From positions 124,001-188,000 of the forward strand of contig NZ_JADGMQ010000001.1 in NCBI RefSeq assembly GCF_016124105.1: a DNA stretch of 64,000 nt. The letters are read 5' to 3'. Within the stretch, counting starts at the first letter, position 1; each line of letters begins with the position of its first letter. Of this stretch, positions 32,578 to 41,937 are shown piece after piece. The stretch is from Aquamicrobium zhengzhouense. GTDB lineage: Bacteria; Pseudomonadota; Alphaproteobacteria; Rhizobiales; Rhizobiaceae. The translations under genes were made by a program, and so were the position numbers. Under the pieces are notes generated by a model. That model did no database searches, was not told the DNA's origin, and saw only the letters and a program-made list of their open reading frames with translations.

Positions 32578-34062
32578 CTATTGCTTCCACTTTACCTTGG
32601 TCAGATCGTTGGCCTGAACCGGCATGTTGTGCCACATCCCTTCCAGGTTGGCGTCCCAGACGCCGATCTTCGGCAGTTCGAACAGGAAGCCGACGGGTGT
32701 GTCCTTCGCGAGAATTTCCTGTGCCTTGCGATAAAGCTCGTTTCGCTTGGCCTCATCGGCGGTGACGTCCAGCTCCTCAATGACCGCGTTAAAGTCCGGG
32801 TTCTGATAGCTGATGTAATAATCCGGCCGCGAATAGATATCGATGTCGTTCGGCTCGGTGTGCGAGATGATGGTGAGGTCGTAGTCCTTTTCCTTGAAGA
32901 CCGTGCTAAGCCAATCTGCCCATTCGACGGGGATGATTTCGAGATTGATACCGATCTGGCGAAGCTGCGAAGCGATGACCTGACCGCCTTCGCGAGCATA
33001 AGGCGGCGGCGGGAGCTTGAGCGTAGCTGAGAAACCATCGGGATAACCGGCCTCTGCGAGCAGAGCCTTCGCCTTCTCCGGATCGTAAGGGTAGGTGCCA
33101 GTTAAGTCTTCATATGCGGCGTTGGCGGGTGAGAAGTGGGAGCCGATCGGGGTTCCCAAGCCGCCCATGCCATTGCCTGCGATGACCTCGTCGCGGTTGA
33201 TTGCGTGGGCGATAGCCTGGCGCACCTTGATGTCGTTGAATGGCTCCTTGCCGTTGTTCATGCTGAGGATCGTTTCGCCCTCGGTAACGCCGACAACGAC
33301 CTCGAAGCGCGGATCGGCTTTGAACTGCTCGAGGACTTCTCCAACCGGCGCCATTGGAAACGCGTGCACGTCACCCGAGAGTAGAGCCGGGACTGCGGCA
33401 GCGGCGTCAGGGATGACACGGAACTCTGCCTTTTCGAGCGCGACCGGCTCACCCCAGTAATCTGCGTTCTTGACGATTGTGATCGATGAGCCGCGCGCCC
33501 AATTTTCGAATTTGAACGGCCCGGTGCCGACTGGTTTCTCCGCGTTGGTGGCCGCACTTTCTGGTGCCACCATCACCGCATCGCCCCATCCCATGTTATA
33601 GAGGAAGGAGCCCTGCGGACGCTTCAACGTCACCTTGAGAATATATGGGTCGACCACCTCGACAGTGTCGATGGCGGCGAAGAGGGCCTTTTGTGCGTTG
33701 GTGGAGTCGTCGGCGCGGGCGCGGTCGAGCGAGAATTTTGCATCATCAGCGTCGAAGGCGCTGCCGTCATGGAATTTCGCGTTCTGCCTGAGATAGAAGG
33801 TGTAAACCTTCCCGTCGTCAGAGATATCCCAACGTTCGGCAAGGGCGGGCAGGACTTCGCCAGACTGGCCGATGCGCGTCAGACCTTCGAAGACGTTCGC
33901 ATACAGGATTTCGTCGATCGCCGCGGCCGCTCCCGCGGTTGGGTCAAGGTGAGGCGGCTCCAGCACCACGCCAAGAACCAGATCCGCTCGCTGCGCAAAT
34001 GCGGAGGTCGACGTTACCAACGCGAATGCGGTTGCAGCCAAGACCGATTTGACAAGCGTCAT
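32578..34062 (-). CDS. ABC transporter substrate-binding protein (SBP_bac_5, Dpp/Gsi type)
   Basis: The protein has 494 residues from ATG 34062, preceded by AGGTGAGAG. The signal peptide (residues 1-23) ends at AFAQ. The body contains PPHLDPTAGAAAAIDEILYANVFEGL, FHDGSAFDADDAKFSLDRA and KVRQAIAHAINRDEVI, standard for the SBP_bac_5 family that binds peptides, glutathione, nickel or opines. A much longer frame extends upstream to 34503, but it lacks any family similarity before the signal peptide. It is the first gene of the importer operon. Confidence 0.92.
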   Translation of the reverse strand: MTLVKSVLAATAFALVTSTSAFAQRADLVLGVVLEPPHLDPTAGAAAAIDEILYANVFEGLTRIGQSGEVLPALAERWDISDDGKVYTFYLRQNAKFHDGSAFDADDAKFSLDRARADDSTNAQKALFAAIDTVEVVDPYILKVTLKRPQGSFLYNMGWGDAVMVAPESAATNAEKPVGTGPFKFENWARGSSITIVKNADYWGEPVALEKAEFRVIPDAAAAVPALLSGDVHAFPMAPVGEVLEQFKADPRFEVVVGVTEGETILSMNNGKEPFNDIKVRQAIAHAINRDEVIAGNGMGGLGTPIGSHFSPANAAYEDLTGTYPYDPEKAKALLAEAGYPDGFSATLKLPPPPYAREGGQVIASQLRQIGINLEIIPVEWADWLSTVFKEKDYDLTIISHTEPNDIDIYSRPDYYISYQNPDFNAVIEELDVTADEAKRNELYRKAQEILAKDTPVGFLFELPKIGVWDANLEGMWHNMPVQANDLTKVKWKQ

Positions 34063-34265
34063 TGAACTCTCACCTATCATCAAAAATCTGCATCGGATCA
34101 AAGCGCGAAACTGACGTTGAGTAAATCGCATTTGACGAAGTTGTACCGCAATGCACAGAAGACACGCGGCAGACCCTACGAAAAAGATGTCTCGTTTGGC
34201 CACGGCCTTCCATTTTGCACATTGATCGCGACAATGCGCAGGCATACGCGAACTGAGGATTCTCC

Positions 34266-35738
34266 ATGCGCCTGAAGATTCTTGTCCCTGCTGTCCTGTC
34301 CCTGGCCCTCGTTGCTGGAGCGGCCTCAAATTTGGCAGCGCAGGAGAGCAGGGGGCTCGCCGACGCGCTGAGCGATCTCCTTCGAGGCGGAACCCCATCG
34401 GAAGAAGCCACCCGCAGACTGCCATTCGGCCGTGAGGAGGTTCAGCTGTCCTATGCGCCGCTGGTGCGAGCCGTTTCACCGGCGGTGGTGAACGTCTACG
34501 CATCTCAACAGGTTCAGGTGCGCTCGCCCTTTTCCGGCGACCCTTTCTTCGAACAGTTTTTCGGACGCAGACAGCTACCGCCGCGTGCGAAATCCTCGCT
34601 CGGATCCGGCGTGATTGTCGATCCGAGCGGTTTCATCGTCACCAACTACCACGTCATTGAAGGTGCTGACGAAGTAAAGGTCGCGATGGTCGATGGTCGT
34701 GAGTTCAACAGCAAGATATTACTGCGCGACGAATCCTTGGATCTTGCCGTGATCAAGATCGACGGAGCCGAACCGTTTCCCGTCGCCCCGCTCGGCGATT
34801 CAGATGCGCTTGAGGTAGGGGATCTCGTCCTCGCTATCGGAAATCCGTTTGGGGTTGGTCAGACAACCACAAGCGGCATCGTCTCGGCACTGGCGCGCAC
34901 GCATGTCGGCGTGAACGATTTCGGCTTTTTCATCCAGACGGATGCGGCGATCAACCCAGGTAATTCCGGTGGCGCTCTTGTCTCCATGCGAGGCGACGTG
35001 ATCGGCATCAATACGGCGATCTACAGCAAGAGCGGCGGATCCATCGGAATTGGATTTGCGATTCCTTCCAATATCGTGCGGGCGGTTGTTGAAGCAGCAC
35101 GTTCGGGTAACGATTTCTTCGAGCGACCCTTCGTCGGCGCTACTTTTGAGAATGTGACAGCGCAGATTGCGGAAGCACTCGGGATGGCACGGCCAACGGG
35201 CGCGCTCGTGCAGCAGGTGGCTCCCGACGGGCCAGCAGCCAAGGCTGGCCTGCGCCCGGGCGATGTTGTTCTGGCGATGAACGGTGCGGCGATCGAGCAT
35301 CCCGATGCGCTGGGCTACCGCCTTGCCACACAGTCCATCGGCAGCATGTCGGAGCTGACGGTTTTGAGCCAGGGAACGGAACGGACGCTGGAGATCGAAC
35401 TCGCGCGTGCCCCCGAGGGAGTATCCAGCGCGGAGATCATCATCGAAGGGCGCAGCCCATTTGCAGGAACGAAAGTCGCATCTTTGTCGCCAAGGCTTGC
35501 GCAGCGGCTTGGACTGAGAGGTCAGGCAAGCGGCGATGGTGTCGCGATCCTTGAAGTCAGCCGGGGCTCGCCTGCAGCAAGCTTTGGTCTGCAGCCTCGC
35601 GACATAGTCAGAGAGGTGAATGGCGAAGCCATCGAGACGCCTGAGAAGCTCAGAGAAATCGCCATGTCCAATTCCCGCTGGTGGCGCTTTACCATCGAGC
35701 GCGACGGCCGGCTGATGAACCAGATTTTACGCTACTGA
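34266..35738 (+). CDS. Periplasmic HtrA/Deg serine protease with two PDZ domains
   Basis: The protein has 490 residues. The signal peptide ends near AAQES (residue 27). The catalytic triad is His129 (TNYHVIEG), Asp159 (ESLDLAVIKI) and Ser234 (NPGNSGGAL). Two PDZ domains follow (about 290-380, 405-485). The enzyme degrades or chaperones misfolded periplasmic proteins. The gene is followed after 2 bp by rarA, which suggests shared transcription. DegP/DegQ/MucD distinctions cannot be made safely. Confidence 0.94.
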   Translation: MRLKILVPAVLSLALVAGAASNLAAQESRGLADALSDLLRGGTPSEEATRRLPFGREEVQLSYAPLVRAVSPAVVNVYASQQVQVRSPFSGDPFFEQFFGRRQLPPRAKSSLGSGVIVDPSGFIVTNYHVIEGADEVKVAMVDGREFNSKILLRDESLDLAVIKIDGAEPFPVAPLGDSDALEVGDLVLAIGNPFGVGQTTTSGIVSALARTHVGVNDFGFFIQTDAAINPGNSGGALVSMRGDVIGINTAIYSKSGGSIGIGFAIPSNIVRAVVEAARSGNDFFERPFVGATFENVTAQIAEALGMARPTGALVQQVAPDGPAAKAGLRPGDVVLAMNGAAIEHPDALGYRLATQSIGSMSELTVLSQGTERTLEIELARAPEGVSSAEIIIEGRSPFAGTKVASLSPRLAQRLGLRGQASGDGVAILEVSRGSPAASFGLQPRDIVREVNGEAIETPEKLREIAMSNSRWWRFTIERDGRLMNQILRY

Positions 35739-35740
35739 TA

Positions 35741-37057
35741 ATGACAGATCTTTTTTCACACGGGCCGGAGAATTCGGCGCCGCAGCCGGGAAGGCCGCTC
35801 GCGGATCGGCTGCGTCCTTCAACTTTGGTCGAAGTGGTCGGACAAGAGCACCTGACGGGGGAAGATGGCGTACTCACCCGGATGATCCGTTCAGGATCAT
35901 TAGGCTCAATGATCTTTTGGGGCCCGCCCGGGACTGGCAAGACGACCGTTGCGCGTCTGCTCGCCGGTGAGACGGATCTGGCGTTCGAGCAGATTTCCGC
36001 AATTTTTTCTGGCGTGGCCGACCTGAAGAAGGTCTTCGAAACCGCGCGCATGCGGCGAGCAAGCGGTCGTCAGACACTGCTGTTCGTGGACGAAATCCAT
36101 CGCTTCAATCGCGCTCAGCAAGATTCGTTTCTGCCTGTGATGGAGGACGGCACCGTCATTCTCGTCGGCGCGACGACGGAAAATCCGTCATTTGAGCTGA
36201 ATGCAGCGCTGCTCTCCCGCGCGAGAGTCCTCACATTTCGGTCACTCGAGCCGGAAAGCGTGATGAGTTTGCTTGAGCGTGCGGAGCGTCTTGAGGGACG
36301 CCCGCTTCCTCTCGACGCCGAGGCCCGTACTGTCCTTGTCCGCATGGCAGACGGGGACGGTCGCGCCTCGCTGACGCTCGCTGAGGAAGTCTGGCGCGCG
36401 GCTCGTCCAGATGAAATCTTCGACGCTGAGGGGCTGCAACAGGTCGTTCAGCGCCGCGCGCCGATCTACGACAAGAGCCAGGACGGCCACTACAATCTGA
36501 TATCGGCGCTGCATAAATCCGTTCGCGGATCGGACCCGGACGCAGCGCTTTACTATCTCGCCCGTATGTTCGATGCGGGAGAGGACCCTCTCTATATCGG
36601 ACGGCGCCTTGTGCGGATGGCGGTTGAGGACATCGGACTTTCAGACCCGCAGGCGCTGGTGATCACCAACGCAGCCAAGGACGCATACGATTATCTCGGA
36701 TCCCCCGAGGGTGAGCTCGCGCTGGCGCAGGCCTGCGTCTACCTCGCGACAGCACCGAAATCCAACGGCGTCTATGTCGCCTTCAAGGCGGCGATGCGTA
36801 CCGCAAAGGAACACGGGTCGCTGCGCCCACCGCCCCATATTCTCAACGCGCCCACCAAGCTGATGAAGGCTGAGGGCTACGGCAGCGGCTATCGCTACGA
36901 TCACGATGAACCTGACGCATTTTCCGGTCAGGACTACTTCCCGGAAGCGCTGGGGCGCCAAAAACTCTATGATCCGCCAGATCGCGGCTTCGAGCGTGAA
37001 ATTCGCAAACGGCTGGACTGGTGGGCGAAGCTTCGGCGCGAGCGGCAGCAGCGATAA
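35741..37057 (+). CDS. rarA: Replication-associated recombination protein A (RarA/MgsA)
   Basis: The protein has 438 residues from ATG 35741; a longer frame begins inside the protease gene. AAA+ features are Walker A GPPGTGKT (61-68), Walker B LLFVDEIHRFN and sensor GATTENPSFELNAALLSR. The C-terminal tetramerisation part reads LYYLARMFDAGEDPLYIGRRLVRMAVEDIG. RarA acts at stalled replication forks and in lagging-strand gap handling. It sits between htrA and crcB as in many Rhizobiales. Confidence 0.95.
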   Translation: MTDLFSHGPENSAPQPGRPLADRLRPSTLVEVVGQEHLTGEDGVLTRMIRSGSLGSMIFWGPPGTGKTTVARLLAGETDLAFEQISAIFSGVADLKKVFETARMRRASGRQTLLFVDEIHRFNRAQQDSFLPVMEDGTVILVGATTENPSFELNAALLSRARVLTFRSLEPESVMSLLERAERLEGRPLPLDAEARTVLVRMADGDGRASLTLAEEVWRAARPDEIFDAEGLQQVVQRRAPIYDKSQDGHYNLISALHKSVRGSDPDAALYYLARMFDAGEDPLYIGRRLVRMAVEDIGLSDPQALVITNAAKDAYDYLGSPEGELALAQACVYLATAPKSNGVYVAFKAAMRTAKEHGSLRPPPHILNAPTKLMKAEGYGSGYRYDHDEPDAFSGQDYFPEALGRQKLYDPPDRGFEREIRKRLDWWAKLRRERQQR

Positions 37058-37069
37058 GGCTGATTGGCG

Positions 37070-37444
37070 ATGAACCAGCTCTTACTTGTGGCACTGGGCG
37101 GTGCCGTCGGTTCAGCTTTCAGGCATCTCACCAATCAATGGTCGCTGCGGGCGTTCGGCACGGGCTTTCCGTGGGGAACGCTGATCGTCAATCTGTTCGG
37201 ATGTTTCCTGATGGGGGTGATTGTCGAACTTCTGGCGAGGCGTTCGGCAAGCCCGGAACTGCGGCTGCTACTGACAACAGGGCTACTTGGCGGTTTCACG
37301 ACTTTCTCGGCCTTCTCGCTGGATTTTGCCTCGCTTTACCAGCGCGGAGCCATGTTTGAGGCCTTCACTTATGTCGCCGGAACCGTCGTTCTTTCTCTCA
37401 TTGGCGTGTTTCTCGGATTGTGGCTCGCGAAAATAGCGGCGTGA
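37070..37444 (+). CDS. crcB: Fluoride ion channel CrcB/Fluc
   Basis: The protein has 124 residues and four membrane helices. It carries ALGGAVGSAFRHL near the N-terminus, GTLIVNLFGCFLMGV with the conserved Asn, and LGGFTTFSAFSLD with the pore Phe/Thr track. Fluc dimers export fluoride. The start is ATG 37070, 12 bp after the rarA stop. No fluoride riboswitch is evident because the gap is too short. Confidence 0.95.
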   Translation: MNQLLLVALGGAVGSAFRHLTNQWSLRAFGTGFPWGTLIVNLFGCFLMGVIVELLARRSASPELRLLLTTGLLGGFTTFSAFSLDFASLYQRGAMFEAFTYVAGTVVLSLIGVFLGLWLAKIAA

Positions 37445-37481
37445 TGCTATCTGGCCCGCTTGATACGAAGGTTGGCGTTAT

Positions 37482-38471
37482 ATGGCAGGCGTAGAACAAA
37501 TTACTGTCGAGCAAGGCGAAACGGGCATGCGGCTCGATCGCTGGTTCAAGACTCATTTCCCCGGTCTCGGCTTCGGTCACCTGCAGAAGCTGCTGCGATC
37601 GGGACAAATTCGCGTGGATGGAGGGCGGGCAAAGGCTGACACTCGGCTTGAGCCGGGGCAAGTCGTGCGCGTTCCGCCGCTTGGCGTGGATCGCAAGGGC
37701 GACGAGCCGCTGACGGCAAAGACCATACGCGGTCAGGATGACGGCGCGGTCCTGCGGAAGATGATGCTGTATGAAGACCAGTCGGTCTACGTCTTCAACA
37801 AGCCATCAGGGCTTGCCGTTCAGGGCGGATCTGGCGTCGTGCGCCATGTCGATGACATGCTTGAAGCCTTCCGCAACAAAAAGGGTGAAAAGCCGCGCCT
37901 GGTCCACCGTCTCGACCGCGACACATCCGGCGTGCTTGTTGTTGCGCGCTCCCGTCTGGCCGCGATGAAGTTGGCGGAAGCCTTTCGTGGCCGCGATGCG
38001 CAGAAGACCTATTGGGCTCTGGTGAAAGGCATCCCGAAGAAGCATGAGGGCCGCATATCCACCTGGTTGCTGAAAGAGCAGACCCCGCTGGATGGCGATC
38101 GCATGCGCGTGGCCAAGCATGGCGAAACCGGTGCCGACCACGCCATCTCCAACTATCGTCTCATCGAAACGGCGGGACAGCGGCTTTCATGGCTGGAGAT
38201 GGAGCCTTACACCGGGCGTACGCACCAGCTGCGCGTTCATGCAGCGCATATTGACTGCCCGATTATCGGCGATCCAAAATACTTTGAAGCGGACACCAAC
38301 TGGGAGTTTCCGGGGGGGATGCAAAACCGCCTGCATCTTCACGCGCGCAGGATCGTTATTCCGCATCCAGATGGGAAAGGCGTGATCGACGTCACAGCAC
38401 CTTTGCCGCCACATATGAGGCAGAGCTGGAACCTGCTTGGCTTTGACGAGACGAGTGCGGAGGAAGAGTGA
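37482..38471 (+). CDS. RluA-family 23S rRNA pseudouridine synthase (RluC-like)
   Basis: The protein has 329 residues. An S4 RNA-binding domain (MRLDRWFKTHFPGLGFGHLQKLLRSGQIRVDG) is followed by the catalytic domain with HRLDRDTSGVLVVAR, in which the Asp is the nucleophile, and GRTHQLRVHAAHIDCPIIGDPKY. It likely modifies 23S rRNA at RluC-type positions, though RluD cannot be excluded. Its stop overlaps the next start by one base (TGATG), so the ATP12 gene is coupled. Confidence 0.92.
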   Translation: MAGVEQITVEQGETGMRLDRWFKTHFPGLGFGHLQKLLRSGQIRVDGGRAKADTRLEPGQVVRVPPLGVDRKGDEPLTAKTIRGQDDGAVLRKMMLYEDQSVYVFNKPSGLAVQGGSGVVRHVDDMLEAFRNKKGEKPRLVHRLDRDTSGVLVVARSRLAAMKLAEAFRGRDAQKTYWALVKGIPKKHEGRISTWLLKEQTPLDGDRMRVAKHGETGADHAISNYRLIETAGQRLSWLEMEPYTGRTHQLRVHAAHIDCPIIGDPKYFEADTNWEFPGGMQNRLHLHARRIVIPHPDGKGVIDVTAPLPPHMRQSWNLLGFDETSAEEE

Positions 38472-39256
38472 TGAGCGATCTTTTCCAGGGTGACGTTCCG
38501 GAGCCTTCCGATCCGGATCCGGTCAAGCGTGCACAGGCGAGCCTGAAGCCACAGCTTCCCAAGCGCTTCTACAACGATGCCGCCGTAGCTGTCGTAGCTG
38601 AGGGATATGCGGTCCAGCTCGATGGGCGTCCAGTCCGCACGCCAGGCCGCGCCGTACTGGCGCTTCCGAGTGAAACTGCCGCACAACTCGTTGCAGCTGA
38701 GTTTGCGGCTCAGGGAGAGCATATCGATCCCATGTCGATGCCGGTTCTGCGTCTGGCAAATTCCGCGATCGATGGGGTGATCCCACAGATGCAAGCGGTG
38801 CTGGAAGACATCGTGAAATACGCATCGTCGGACCTTCTGTGCTACCGGGCCGAGGGACCTGAAAAGCTGGTCGAGCGGCAACGCGCAGTTTGGGATCCGG
38901 CACTCGAATGGGCGCGGTCGACGCTGGGTGCGCGTTTCTTCCTCGCCGAAGGTGTGATGCATGTCGAGCAGCCGTCAGAAGCTCTCGACGCTGTGAGGTT
39001 GTGGCTGCAGAAGCGTGAGGAGCCGTTCCGGCTGGCGGCAATCCACACGATGACCACCATAACGGGATCCGCGCTTCTTGCTCTTGCAGCGGAGGCGCGT
39101 GCCATGCCCGCAGATGATGTTTGGGAAGCCGCTCATCTTGATGAGCGCTGGACCAGCGAGCATTGGGGCGAGGACGCCGAAGCCATTGCCCGCGAAAAGA
39201 ACAGGCGGCGTGACTTTGACGCCGCCTTGCAGCTGTGTGAGGCTATTCCCGCCTGA
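38471..39256 (+). CDS. ATP12 family F1-ATPase assembly chaperone
   Basis: The protein has 261 residues. The signature segments KRFYNDAAVAVVAEGYAVQLDGRPVRTPGR and MPVLRLANSAIDGV match alphaproteobacterial and mitochondrial ATP12. It binds the alpha subunit of F1 during assembly of ATP synthase. Start ATG 38471 overlaps the RluC-type stop by one base; a GTG three bases earlier is possible. Its stop abuts the stop of the convergent dehydrogenase gene. Confidence 0.92.
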   Translation: MSDLFQGDVPEPSDPDPVKRAQASLKPQLPKRFYNDAAVAVVAEGYAVQLDGRPVRTPGRAVLALPSETAAQLVAAEFAAQGEHIDPMSMPVLRLANSAIDGVIPQMQAVLEDIVKYASSDLLCYRAEGPEKLVERQRAVWDPALEWARSTLGARFFLAEGVMHVEQPSEALDAVRLWLQKREEPFRLAAIHTMTTITGSALLALAAEARAMPADDVWEAAHLDERWTSEHWGEDAEAIAREKNRRRDFDAALQLCEAIPA

Positions 39257-40126
39257 TCATTTTTCCAGGCGCGCCAGAAGGGCGGAGGTGTCCCAGCGAC
39301 CGCCGCCCAACTGCTGCACATCCTTGTAGAACTGATCGATCAGGGCCGTTACGGGCAGTTTGGCACCGTTGCGATCTGCCTCGTCGAGGCAAATCGCGAG
39401 GTCCTTGCGCATCCAGTCGATGGCGAAGCCGAAGTCATATTTGCCTTCATTCATGGTCTTGTGCCGGTTTTCCATCTGCCAGGAGCCTGCCGCGCCCTTG
39501 GAAATGACGTCCACCACCTTTTCGATATCCAGCCCGGCCTTTTTGCCAAAGTGGAGAGCTTCGGAGAGACCCTGAAGAAGACCGCCGATGCAGATCTGGT
39601 TGACCATCTTAGTCAGCTGACCAGCGCCTGCCGGCCCCATATGTCCGACCATCCGCGCAAAGGATTCGATGATCGGGCGCGCGCGGTCAAATATATCCTG
39701 ATCACCACCGCACATGACGGTAAGGACGCCGTTCTCGGCACCTGCCTGACCACCTGACACCGGAGCGTCGATGAAGCCGATGCCGCGCTCTCGGGCAGAA
39801 GCGTAAAGCTCCCGCGCGACTTCTGCGGACGCGGTCGTGTTGTCGATGAAGATCGAGCCCTTCGTCATGGCGGAGAAGGCCCCCTGATCGCCAAGCGTCA
39901 CCTGACGCAGATCATCATCGTTTCCGACACAGGCGAATACATAGTCCTGGCCTTCCGCGGCTTCAGCTGGCGTTGCTGCCGCGCGTCCGCCGTTCTCTGC
40001 TACCCACTTTTCTGCCTTGGCGCTCGTGCGGTTATAGACGGTGACTTCGTGACCACCCTTTTCCTTGAGGTGGCGGGCCATCGGATATCCCATTACGCCC
40101 AATCCAAGAAATGCGACCTTAGCCAT
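39257..40126 (-). CDS. NAD(P)-dependent beta-hydroxyacid dehydrogenase (HIBADH-like)
   Basis: The protein has 289 residues. It shows GLGVMGYPMARHL for nucleotide binding, DAPVSGGQAGAENGVLTVMCGG and the catalytic Lys in GQLTKMVNQICIGG. The family includes tartronate semialdehyde reductase, 6-phosphogluconate-like and succinate semialdehyde reductases; the exact substrate is unknown. It differs clearly from the 3-hydroxyisobutyrate dehydrogenase at 25929-26819. It is convergent and directly abutting the ATP12 gene and lies 11 bp after mobB on the minus strand. Confidence 0.87.
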   Translation of the reverse strand: MAKVAFLGLGVMGYPMARHLKEKGGHEVTVYNRTSAKAEKWVAENGGRAAATPAEAAEGQDYVFACVGNDDDLRQVTLGDQGAFSAMTKGSIFIDNTTASAEVARELYASARERGIGFIDAPVSGGQAGAENGVLTVMCGGDQDIFDRARPIIESFARMVGHMGPAGAGQLTKMVNQICIGGLLQGLSEALHFGKKAGLDIEKVVDVISKGAAGSWQMENRHKTMNEGKYDFGFAIDWMRKDLAICLDEADRNGAKLPVTALIDQFYKDVQQLGGGRWDTSALLARLEK

Positions 40127-40137
40127 GCGGCTCCTCC

Positions 40138-40650
40138 CTAATCGTTTGCTGCGAGACCGATCGTGGTCTCGATAAAGTCTGCAATGGCAGCGATGTCATT
40201 CAGATCAAAAGCCGGCACCGTGGCGTCTTCGACTGCATGATCCGCGGCAATTGCGATGATGTTCGATGATCCAGGCAGGGGGGCGCGGTCGCGCGCTTCG
40301 AGCCTTCGCACCTCGATTTTCGGGTGGCGATCCCGCTTGAACCCTTCGACCAGAACGATGTCGCAGGGAGAAAGCCGAGACAGTAGTTCTTCGAGAGTTG
40401 GCTCGACCCCATCTCTTATCTCATGCATCAGGGCCCAGCGGCGGCTGGTCGCCAGCAGAACTTCACCGGCTCCGGCAGCCCGGTGGCGAAAGCTGTCTGT
40501 ACCTACCTGGTCTACATCCGTCTCATGGTGTGCGTGCTTGATGGTCGACACCCGCCGACCGCGGCTGGTCAGTTCAGAAACCAGACGCTCGGTCAGCGTT
40601 GTCTTGCCTGAGTTTTTCCATCCGGAGATGCCGATGACATGGTGTTGCAC
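40138..40650 (-). CDS. mobB: Molybdopterin-guanine dinucleotide biosynthesis protein MobB
   Basis: The protein has 170 residues. The P-loop GWKNSGKTT (10-18) opens the protein, followed by STIKHAHHETDVDQVGTDSFRHRAAGA and DIVLVEGFKRDRHPKIEVRR. MobB is a GTP-binding accessory of MobA for nucleotide attachment to molybdopterin. MobA is not seen in this window. It lies 9 bp downstream of the Bcr/CflA gene. A functional link with the CO dehydrogenase at 52-59 kb, which uses molybdopterin cytosine dinucleotide made by another enzyme, is only indirect. Confidence 0.93.
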   Translation of the reverse strand: MQHHVIGISGWKNSGKTTLTERLVSELTSRGRRVSTIKHAHHETDVDQVGTDSFRHRAAGAGEVLLATSRRWALMHEIRDGVEPTLEELLSRLSPCDIVLVEGFKRDRHPKIEVRRLEARDRAPLPGSSNIIAIAADHAVEDATVPAFDLNDIAAIADFIETTIGLAAND

Positions 40651-40659
40651 GGGCTACCC

Positions 40660-41862
40660 TCAGTCAATTTCCGGTCGTTTGGGCAGGCTCTTGACGTACA
40701 GCGAACAGATGACGGACGCAAAGGATGAAAGCACCATCAGCCACAGGAGCGGGAAGGGTCCTGTCTCGCGTGAGATGATGACGCCTGCGAGAACCGAAAG
40801 CGCTGCACCGCCGGCAATTTGCAGTGCACCACCCAAGCCAGAGGCACTGCCTGCAAGGTGCGGGCGCACGCTGACGATGCCTGCATTGGTGCTGGGAAGC
40901 GCAAGTCCATTACCGATGCCGACGAAGCCCGCCGGTAGGAACAGCGCCAGCGGGTGATCAATGCCGACCGAGAAAAGCACCAGCGAGACAAGCATCGCAA
41001 CCACCGCAATAACGTTGCCGCTGACGATCATTACGTCAACACCGAGCTGCATCGTGTATCGGCCCGACAGGAAATTACCGATGATGTAGCCCATCGACAT
41101 GATGCCGAAATAGAAGCCATAGGCTGCGGGGCCAAGGCCCAGAATTTCAGTTGCTACAAACGGTCCGCCACCCAGGAACGCAAAGAATGTGCCGGTGGTG
41201 AAGGCAGCCGTGGCTGAATAGCCCCAAAAACGCCTCGACGTCAGAAGCTCCGGGTAACTACGGAACTGTGCTGCCATGCTCGAGGAGGTAACGCGGTTGG
41301 TTTCACCCAGATCGAGCCAGACCAGCGCAACGCCCAATATCCCGAAGATCAGCATGGCGAAGAACGAGGCTTGCCAGCCGTAGACGGCGTCAAGCATGCC
41401 ACCGATAACAGGAGAGATTGTCGGCACGAACGCCATGCCCATCGTGATGTAGGCGATCTTGCTGGCCGCCTCATTGGTTGGGACGGTATCGCGCACCATG
41501 GCGCGCGCCAGAACCATGCCTCCAGCCGCAAAGGATTGCAGCACGCGTGCTGCAAGCAGGATCTCGATCGTCGGGGCCAGCAGCGCGATGATTGTCCCGA
41601 TCACGAACGTAACGAGCGAGAACAACATGACTGGACGCCGGCCGAACCGATCGGATGCCGGCCCGATGAATAGCTGAATGACCGCCTGGGCGAAAAGATA
41701 AAGCGTTACGGTGAGTTGCATCACCGAATAATCAGCCTGAAAATCCCTCGCCATTCCCGGCAGAGAAGGGAGGAACATATTAATTGCCAAGGGCCCGATA
41801 GAAGCTGCGAGGGTGAGCGTCACAATGTGGGGCGGAGTGGCACGGTTAGGAAAAGCGCGCAT
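40660..41862 (-). CDS. Bcr/CflA family MFS drug-efflux transporter
   Basis: The protein has 400 residues and about twelve membrane helices. The conserved loops are IGPLAINMFLPSLPGMARDF at the first helix, GPASDRFGRRPVML (MFS motif A), and ARVLQSFAAGGMVLARAMVRD. These belong to the Bcr/CflA group of proton-driven exporters for bicyclomycin, sulfonamides, chloramphenicol and others. The substrate here is not known. It is followed by mobB. Confidence 0.9.
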   Translation of the reverse strand: MRAFPNRATPPHIVTLTLAASIGPLAINMFLPSLPGMARDFQADYSVMQLTVTLYLFAQAVIQLFIGPASDRFGRRPVMLFSLVTFVIGTIIALLAPTIEILLAARVLQSFAAGGMVLARAMVRDTVPTNEAASKIAYITMGMAFVPTISPVIGGMLDAVYGWQASFFAMLIFGILGVALVWLDLGETNRVTSSSMAAQFRSYPELLTSRRFWGYSATAAFTTGTFFAFLGGGPFVATEILGLGPAAYGFYFGIMSMGYIIGNFLSGRYTMQLGVDVMIVSGNVIAVVAMLVSLVLFSVGIDHPLALFLPAGFVGIGNGLALPSTNAGIVSVRPHLAGSASGLGGALQIAGGAALSVLAGVIISRETGPFPLLWLMVLSSFASVICSLYVKSLPKRPEID

Positions 41863-41937
41863 AACATTCCGATTCGAAATTAGATTAACAGGTTAGGCAT
41901 TTGCCGCGCATTTCCAAGGCGGCAGTGGTCCCACCTG

